Shown: positions 58,514 through 64,000 of the stretch, one piece after another
How the letters are laid out: each line of letters begins with the position of its first letter
Numbering within the stretch: position 1 is the first letter of the stretch
NCBI GenBank assembly: GCA_036513315.1
Contig: DATBZF010000053.1
Location: 1-64,000, forward strand
Length of the DNA stretch: 64,000 nt
DNA from: Roseiarcus sp036513315
Lineage (GTDB): Bacteria; Pseudomonadota; Alphaproteobacteria; Rhizobiales; Beijerinckiaceae
Direction: 5' to 3'
Notes under the pieces: generated by a model
Database searches by the model: none
Told to the model about the DNA's origin: nothing
The model's input: only the letters and a program-made list of their open reading frames with translations
Program-made: the position numbers and the translations under genes

Positions 58514-58854
58514 GTGCGCCGCCCTTGCTGACGCGCCGCTGATTTTTGAACCGGCGCTACGCGACCTATCTTGATAGCGTCACGTCGTGACGACTTGGCG
58601 ACATTAATAACCCACGGGACGCTTCAGGGCATAGTTCGCATCGCCTCGCCGCACGAGCCATCCCACGCCGCATCCAGCAACGCGCATCGACGCATAAGCG
58701 CCAAACGCCGCTCATCGAGCCGAAACCTGTCGCGCCGCCCACGATGTCGCGGCGCCAAAGGCGTCGCGCCAAGATGACCTAGCGCACGGCGAATATTTCG
58801 CGAGTTCTCACCATGATCGAAATTCGCCATGGAGACGTAATCGATTGAAATCAT
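58514..58854. other. Gene-free stretch between glgP and tRNA-Arg(CCG)
   Basis: No gene with a recognisable product or ribosome-binding site is visible in these 341 bp. Short reading frames on both strands are Arg/Ala-rich and look like noncoding GC-rich DNA. The only clear structure is the 15-bp palindrome at 58578-58592, close to the glgP start. Confidence 0.45.
58578..58592. promoter_or_regulatory. Palindrome upstream of glgP
   Basis: CGTCACG-T-CGTGACG is a perfect inverted repeat with one central base, about 65 bp upstream of the glgP start codon. The position suits an operator or activator site. The TGACG/CGTCA arms resemble sites of several regulator families, so no protein is assigned. 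Confidence 0.4.
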
Positions 58855-58931
<77 letters not shown>

Positions 58932-59062
58932 GCAGGCGCCGCAAAGCGGCGCGGGGTTGAATATCGCATATTCGGGCAAAGGGGAAACACGATTTCGCAG
59001 GAGCGCCACGAAAGCTGGGCGGCGGAAGGCGCGTCCCCGCCCGAAGTCGCGCTTTCGCAGTC

Positions 59063-59959
59063 TCACGCCGCGAGCGAAGCGGCTTCTGCCGGCGCCCCGA
59101 AGTAGCGGATGTAGCGCTCCTCGATTTCGGCGACCGGCATGATGACGAAGACGTCGGTGGTGCCGAATTTCGGATCGACGACCGCTTGCGGGCCGAATCT
59201 CGCGCCGAGCCGCCAATAGCCCTTGATCAACGGCGGCAGCCCGCGAATGGCGGCGCGCGGGTCGATCGCATCTTCGGGCAAAATCGCCATTTCGACGCCG
59301 CGCCCGCCCGCCGCGTCGGCGCTCCATTCCGCATGCGCCGCCGCGCTGCGCGCGATATGGCTCAGCGCCATCGCGTGGTCGGCAGGCTCGGCGCCCTCCA
59401 GGCTCGCGCAGCCGAACATCGCATCGATGCGATGATGCTGGACATAGGCCCAGATGCCGCGCCACAGCAGTTCCAACGTGGGCTTGCCGCGATAACCGCT
59501 CGCGACGCACGATCGGCCAAGTTCGAGAAAGCGCTTGTCGCCATGTCGCGCGATCAGTGGAGCAATGTTGAATTCGCCAGCGCTGTAAAAGCCGAAATTC
59601 GCCTCCGCCACATCCTGGCGCAACAGCCGATAGGCGCCCACGACCTTGGCGGCCGCGCCGCGCGAGGCGGCCGCATGATCCAGTACGATCAGATGATCGC
59701 AAACCCGGTCGAAGGCGCATATGTCGCGGCGGATGAGGCGCGCCGTCCGATCGGGCGTCGCGCCGCCTTCCTCGAAGAAGACGCGATAGCGCAGTTTCTG
59801 CGCCTTGCGGATTTCTTTCTTTGTCGTCGCCAGACGAAGCTCCAGAGAACCGATCGCGCCAAGAGCGGGGCCGAGCCCGCGCAAGTCGCGAATGCGGCGT
59901 CCGACGTGCGGAAACGCCTGCCCGACGCGGCCCGAACCCTCAATCGCCCGCAATGTCAT
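59063..59959 (-). CDS. olsB: L-ornithine N(alpha)-acyltransferase OlsB
   Basis: A 298-residue GNAT-fold acyltransferase that transfers a 3-hydroxyacyl group from ACP to ornithine, giving the lyso-form of ornithine lipid. The acyl-donor region KEIRKAQKLRYRVFFEEGGA (about 48) and the hallmark FLELGRSCVASGYRGKPTLE, then LLWRGIWAY, are typical of OlsB. FGCASLEGAEP matches the family core. The C-terminus IEERYIRYFG and an Ala tail follow. No OlsA (second acyltransferase) is next to it. The tRNA-Arg(CCG) gene lies downstream. Confidence 0.92.
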   Translation of the reverse strand: MTLRAIEGSGRVGQAFPHVGRRIRDLRGLGPALGAIGSLELRLATTKKEIRKAQKLRYRVFFEEGGATPDRTARLIRRDICAFDRVCDHLIVLDHAAASRGAAAKVVGAYRLLRQDVAEANFGFYSAGEFNIAPLIARHGDKRFLELGRSCVASGYRGKPTLELLWRGIWAYVQHHRIDAMFGCASLEGAEPADHAMALSHIARSAAAHAEWSADAAGGRGVEMAILPEDAIDPRAAIRGLPPLIKGYWRLGARFGPQAVVDPKFGTTDVFVIMPVAEIEERYIRYFGAPAEAASLAA

Positions 59960-60014
59960 CGAGTGCTCCGATTCGCAGATCGTGCGAATGTCAGAGCATC
60001 TTCATCCCAATCAA

Positions 60015-61841
60015 TTATGACAACGCCGATTGATTGCCGACTGACAGGCTGCGGGATGCCTGGCTTCTAACCCCTTGATTCGGAGCGCTCTTGCGCCGGG
60101 CCGCGTCGATCGCCTCGGCAAGTCGGGCCAGATCGACCGGCTTCGTCAGGAAATCGTCGATGCCTGCGTTCAGGCACGCGCGCCGATCCTCCTCCATCGC
60201 ATTGGCGGTCAGCGCAATGATCGGCATCGGGCGCGCACCTGTCTCCCGCTCGGCGGCGCGGATGCCGCGCGAGGCTTCGATACCGTCGAGGCCCGGCATT
60301 TTGATATCCATCAGGACGATCTCAAATCGAGGCGAATCGCCGCGCGCTGACGCTTCGCCGAGCGCCGCCGCCTCCAACCCGTCATGCGCGCGCACCACCT
60401 CGAAGCCGAGCCTACGCAAGGCTTTCTGCGCGATCGTCGCGTTGATTTCATTGTCTTCGGCCAGAAGCGCGCGCGCCGCGCGCCGGGTCGCCGCGACCGG
60501 CGCGTGCGACTGGACAAGCGGCGGTGGCGCGGGAAATTCGCCGGCCAGGCGCTCGAAAAGCGAGCGAGCGCGAACCGGTTTGACCAGCCAGCCGTCGAAA
60601 CCCTGAAGCGAGGTTTGCCCGAAGGCGCGTCGCTCGAATGGCGAAAACAGCACGAGGCTCCTGGGCGCCCCCGCCGCGCGCGCCGCAAGCGCGAGACGAT
60701 TGGTCGCCTCCACGCCAAGGGCGCAATCGACAATGACGACGTCAGGCTGCGGGCCTAGGCTCAACGCCCGCAAGCCTTCCTCCAGACCTTCGGCTCGGCT
60801 GACCGCCACACCGACCTCCTTCAGGCGCGCGGCCATCGCCGGCGCTTCAAACGGCGAATGCGCAATGATCAGCGCGCGCCGGCCGACGAGTTTCGTAGGC
60901 GCGGATTCGCCCGCGGCGAGAGGCAGGGAGGCCGAATCTTCCGGCAGGGCGATCATGAAGGAAAAAGCCGCGCCCCCGCCTTCATTGTCAGCCAAGGCCA
61001 GATCGCCGCCCATCAGGGAGACAATGCGCTTTGATATGGCGAGGCCGAGCCCGGTCCCCTCGTAACGGCGCGCATTGGAGCCGTCGCCTTGCTCGAAATC
61101 CTCAAAGATCGCGGCGCGCCGGTCGGGCGCTACGCCGGGTCCGGTATCAATCACCTTGAACAAAAGGCTCGCGCCCTGAGCCCGTTCGACGCTAACCCCG
61201 ATGCCGCCGCTGTCGGTGAACTTCACCGCGTTCCCGGCAAGATTGGTCAAAACCTGGCGCAGGCGCAGGCCGTCGCCGAGAACGCGCTGCGGCACGTCGG
61301 CGGCGATCGAGACGGCGATCTCGAGCCCCTTGCTCTGCGCGCGTGGCGCCAGCAGTTCGACGACGCCCTCGACCAGCCTGTGCAAATCGAAGGATTCGCT
61401 GACAAGATCGAGGCGTCCCGCTTCAATTTTTGAAAAATCCAATATTTGATCGATGAGGCTGACAAGCGCCGAACCGGAACTCCGAATCGCCTCGACATAG
61501 CTCGCGTTTTCGGCGTCGAGCCGAGCCTCACGCAACAGGTCGGCCATGCCCAGAATGCCGCTGAGCGGCGTACGGATCTCATGGCTCATCGTCGCCAGAA
61601 ATCGGGACTTGGCTTCGCTTGCCGCCTCGGCGCGTTCTCGCGCGGCAGCGCCTTGCTTCAGCCGCCACAATTCGTCGCGCAGCGTTTCGTTAGCCACCTC
61701 GGCCCCAACCGCTCTCGCCACGGCGAGCCGGCGCAGCCGGGCAAGGCCAAGAGCGAGGCCCAGCGCAAGCGCAAGACAAGGCATCGCTTCGATCAGCAGC
61801 AGATGAGCCGAGAGAACCGTCAAAATGCCGTTTGCGTCCAT
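60015..61841 (-). CDS. Hybrid sensor histidine kinase with two receiver-like domains
   Basis: A 608-residue membrane-attached hybrid kinase. The N-terminus has one hydrophobic helix (LLLIEAMPCLALALGLALGLA, about 14-34) and no sensor domain. The dimerisation helix carries the phospho-His in SHEIRTPLSGILGMADLL (about 86). The ATPase domain follows, with NLAGNAVKFTDSG, DTGPGVAPD and GTGLGLAISKRI. A first receiver-like domain (about 320-430) lacks the acidic pair at strand 1 (ALIIAHSPFE) but has VIVDCALG. The second (about 455-580) is canonical (ALLAEDNEIN, VLMDIKMPGLDG, then FLTKPVD). An external signal may come from a partner protein. The orphan Hpt at 23475-23918 is a possible relay, unproven. 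Confidence 0.9.
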   Translation of the reverse strand: MDANGILTVLSAHLLLIEAMPCLALALGLALGLARLRRLAVARAVGAEVANETLRDELWRLKQGAAARERAEAASEAKSRFLATMSHEIRTPLSGILGMADLLREARLDAENASYVEAIRSSGSALVSLIDQILDFSKIEAGRLDLVSESFDLHRLVEGVVELLAPRAQSKGLEIAVSIAADVPQRVLGDGLRLRQVLTNLAGNAVKFTDSGGIGVSVERAQGASLLFKVIDTGPGVAPDRRAAIFEDFEQGDGSNARRYEGTGLGLAISKRIVSLMGGDLALADNEGGGAAFSFMIALPEDSASLPLAAGESAPTKLVGRRALIIAHSPFEAPAMAARLKEVGVAVSRAEGLEEGLRALSLGPQPDVVIVDCALGVEATNRLALAARAAGAPRSLVLFSPFERRAFGQTSLQGFDGWLVKPVRARSLFERLAGEFPAPPPLVQSHAPVAATRRAARALLAEDNEINATIAQKALRRLGFEVVRAHDGLEAAALGEASARGDSPRFEIVLMDIKMPGLDGIEASRGIRAAERETGARPMPIIALTANAMEEDRRACLNAGIDDFLTKPVDLARLAEAIDAARRKSAPNQGVRSQASRSLSVGNQSALS

Positions 61842-62027
61842 GACAACGTTCGTCCTTCCGCAAACCCTATTGTCGCGTCGGCGGAGTTTGTCAGACCCCC
61901 ATTGAGAAACCGTTGCGATAAAGCCCAGATTTGCACGAAGTCAGAGGGCGGCTGCCCCCATGGCTCGGCGCGTAGACCTGACAAGCCCGATCGCTTGCGC
62001 TCACCGGCTTGCGGCGCCTTGGGCCAT

Positions 62028-63566
62028 TCAAGCGGCGACCGCCGCCCGGTCCTGCGCGCCGCGATAGGAGAGCGCCTCGGCCAGATGAGGACGGCGCACG
62101 GGGCCGCCGCCATCGAGATCGCTTAGGGTTCGGGCGAGCTTGAGGACGCGATGATAGCCGCGCGCCGAAATCCGCATGCGTTCAGCCGCATCGCGCAGCA
62201 ACGCCATCGCCGGGCCGTCGGGTTCGGCGATCTGTTCGACGACGCTGGCGGGCGCGGCAGCATTGCAACCGACGCCGGTGAGGCCCATTGCGCGATAGCG
62301 GTCGCTTTGGATCTCACGCGCGGCGGCGACCCGAGCCGCCACTTCCGCCGAACCTTCCCTCGGAGCGGGCAACAAAAGATCGGCGGCCGTTACCGGCGGC
62401 ACATCGATAGTAAGGTCGAAGCGATCGAGCAGCGGGCCCGACAATCGCCCCTGATATTGAGCCACGCAGCGAATATTGGGCGCCCGGTTGCAAGCATAGC
62501 CCGGTTCATTCGCATGGCCGCAGCGGCAAGGGTTCATCGCCGCAACAAGTTGGAAACGCGCGGGATAAACGATGCGATGATTGGCTCTGGCGATCGCCAC
62601 CTCCCCGCTCTCGATCGGCTGGCGCAGGCTGTCCAGCGCCTGCGGCTGGAATTCGGGCAATTCGTCGAGGAAAAGCACGCCCTGATGGGCGAGCGAAATC
62701 TCGCCAGGTCTGGCGTGAACGCCGCCGCCGACCAAGGCGGCCATCGAGGCGGAATGATGCGGCGCGCGAAATGGCCTACGATCGGTCAGCGCGCCGCCCG
62801 CCAGATGACCCGCGACCGAATGGATCATCGACACTTCCAGCAACTCGCGCGGCGTCAGCCGCGGCAGGATCGACGGCAGGCGCTGCGCAAGCATCGACTT
62901 GCCGGCGCCTGGCGACCCGCTCATCAACAGATTGTGGCCGCCCGCCGCCGCCACTTCGAGCGCGCGCTTGGCGCTTTCCTGGCCCCTGATGTCACGCATG
63001 TCGGGCAATGGCGCGCCGGCCGCCCGCATTGCCGGTTCGGGCCGGCTCAAGACTTGCGTTCCCTTGAAATGATTGGCCAGTTGGATGAGCGAGCGCGGCG
63101 CCAGAATGTCGAGATCGGCGGAGGCCCAGGCCGCTTCGGGCCCACAGGCGGACGGGCAGATAAGTCCCTCGCCGCGCGCATTGGCGGCGATGGCGGCCGG
63201 CAAGACGCCGGCGACCGCGCTGACCGTCCCATCAAGCGCCAATTCGCCGATCACCGTATAGCCCTGCAGCGCATCGGGCGGAATGGCGCCAATCGCCGCC
63301 ATTACGCCGAGCGCAATCGGCAAATCGTAATGACTGCCTTCCTTGGGCATATCGGCGGGGGCGAGATTGACTGTGATTCGTCTGGCCGGCAGGGCGAGAC
63401 CCGAGGCGATGAGCGCCGCTCGCACGCGCTCGCGCGACTCAGCCACCGCCTTGTCGCCGAGGCCGACGATCATGAAGGCGACATTGCCGCTTGCGATCTG
63501 CACCTGAACATCGATCGGACGCGCCTCAACGCCTTCGAACGCAACCGTCGATACGCGCGCGACCAT
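62028..63566 (-). CDS. YifB/ComM-family Mg-chelatase-like AAA+ ATPase
   Basis: A 512-residue protein. An N-terminal ChlI/LonC-like domain (AVAESRERVRAALIASGLAL, TVNLAPADMPKEGSHYDLPI) precedes an AAA+ ATPase with Walker A GSPGAGKSMLAQ (about 216) and Walker B LFLDELPEF (about 298), a Cys-rich MNPCRCGHAN near 345, and a C-terminal Mg-chelatase-like helical domain (RDAAERMRISARGYHRVLKL). ComM is a hexameric branch-migration helicase used in natural transformation and recombination. The start at 63566 fits family proteins. It is divergent from rsmE with a 190-bp gap. Confidence 0.93.
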   Translation of the reverse strand: MVARVSTVAFEGVEARPIDVQVQIASGNVAFMIVGLGDKAVAESRERVRAALIASGLALPARRITVNLAPADMPKEGSHYDLPIALGVMAAIGAIPPDALQGYTVIGELALDGTVSAVAGVLPAAIAANARGEGLICPSACGPEAAWASADLDILAPRSLIQLANHFKGTQVLSRPEPAMRAAGAPLPDMRDIRGQESAKRALEVAAAGGHNLLMSGSPGAGKSMLAQRLPSILPRLTPRELLEVSMIHSVAGHLAGGALTDRRPFRAPHHSASMAALVGGGVHARPGEISLAHQGVLFLDELPEFQPQALDSLRQPIESGEVAIARANHRIVYPARFQLVAAMNPCRCGHANEPGYACNRAPNIRCVAQYQGRLSGPLLDRFDLTIDVPPVTAADLLLPAPREGSAEVAARVAAAREIQSDRYRAMGLTGVGCNAAAPASVVEQIAEPDGPAMALLRDAAERMRISARGYHRVLKLARTLSDLDGGGPVRRPHLAEALSYRGAQDRAAVAA

Positions 63567-63756
63567 TGCGCCCCCGCTTGAAAGTCAGCGCGCCCATGTC
63601 TGGCGCGGCGGCGAGAACATTTGCAGAACAAACGCGATAAGGCAAGCGAAATATGGCGCTGCGCGCTTGCAGCATGTCGGCGATCTCAACAGGCGTCGGC
63701 ACTTCTCACAAAATGCTATAGGGGCCTCCCCCGTTTCAGCCCATCTGGAGGCCTTG

Positions 63757-64000
63757 ATGGCTCGCACGGATTATTCGAGCCCGCGCTTATATGTCGATAC
63801 ATCGTTGGAGGAGGGCGGAAGGATCGCGCTCGCGCCGGAACAGGCGAACTATCTGCTCAACGTGCTGCGGTTGCGCGAGGGCGCGAGGGTTTTAATCTTC
63901 AACGGTCGCGACGGCGAGTTTGCCGCTAGCGTCGCCGGCGCCACCCGCAAGGGTGCCTCGCTCGCGATTGGCGCTCGCGAGCGCCAGCAGGAATTCGCGC
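63757..64000 (+). CDS. rsmE: 16S rRNA m3U1498 methyltransferase RsmE, 5' part only
   Basis: The window ends 81 codons into this gene. The visible part begins MARTDYSSPRLYVDTSLEEG and continues ALAPEQANYLLNVLRLREGA and VLIFNGRDGEFAASV, the PUA-like N-terminal domain of RsmE, which methylates U1498 of 16S rRNA. The SPOUT catalytic domain is outside the window. The ATG at 63757 follows TGGAGG with 6-nt spacing. A -10-like TGCTATAGG lies about 30-40 bp upstream. A different frame on the same strand (63621-63929) is only a shadow. Confidence 0.88.
   Translation, partial: MARTDYSSPRLYVDTSLEEGGRIALAPEQANYLLNVLRLREGARVLIFNGRDGEFAASVAGATRKGASLAIGARERQQEFA

Noticed and set aside
56777..58531. 584-residue plus-strand frame antisense to glgP
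   Set aside because: glgP on the other strand is unambiguous over the whole stretch.

Overview
The window looks like chromosomal DNA of a high-GC alphaproteobacterium of the order Hyphomicrobiales (Rhizobiales). Supporting features are a giant coiled-coil protein of the growth-pole-ring (GPR/RgsE) type, an OlsB ornithine-lipid acyltransferase, a DUF2865 protein, a STAS-fused MlaE permease with an MCE operon, MeaB, and 'CCCCTCATCCGTC' intergenic palindromes. A methylotroph-related family such as Beijerinckiaceae/Methylocystaceae is possible, but that is inference; no diagnostic metabolic gene is present.

Region 1 (1-9 kb) is patchy accessory DNA. It opens inside an IS4-family element, then carries a XylD-like sugar-acid dehydratase, tRNA-Arg(TCG), two small hypothetical genes, a sulfotransferase, a divergent LysR/oxidoreductase pair and an SDR. 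Between them lie decayed scraps: a YedK/SRAP tail, an adenylate cyclase with an internal deletion, an ATPase-GST chimera and an IS5 remnant.

Region 2 (9-18 kb) holds a translationally coupled GMC oxidoreductase/enolase-superfamily pair, a YqjI-like PadR regulator behind two palindromes, a Tat-type dienelactone hydrolase, an MFS exporter, a class A beta-lactamase and a complete but frameshifted IS4 copy. That copy, and apparently the one at position 1, sits inside a REP-like palindrome.

Region 3 (18-34 kb) is core-like: alaS with a flavin alpha-hydroxyacid oxidase, ferredoxin plus ferredoxin reductase, an Hpt protein, the 1868-residue GPR-like protein with seven exact 132-bp repeats, and a convergent MCE lipid-transport operon (permease, ATPase, MCE protein, lipoprotein).

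Region 4 (34-44 kb) has an unusual L,D-transpeptidase-like protein, an amidohydrolase remnant, a SoxR gene divergent from a coupled SDR/QueA-like pair with a SoxR-type promoter, an XRE-cupin regulator coupled to an MFS transporter, a glycolipid-binding-domain protein, a DUF2865 protein and a PaaG-like isomerase.

Region 5 (44-64 kb) has an SDR, an MFS transporter coupled to an LpxH-like phosphoesterase and a GT4 glycosyltransferase, a TetR regulator divergent from a thiolase, an aldo/keto reductase, meaB, a lipoprotein hydrolase, a flavin amine oxidase, two tiny co-oriented genes, glgP, tRNA-Arg(CCG), olsB, a hybrid histidine kinase, comM/yifB and the start of rsmE, which is cut by the window edge.

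The strongest candidates for something undescribed are the SoxR-controlled SDR + divergent QueA-like pair, the repeat-built GPR-like protein beside an MCE operon, the L,D-transpeptidase-like lipoprotein lacking the usual His, and IS4 elements that seem to target REP palindromes. No CRISPR array, prophage, integrase or defence cluster is visible.
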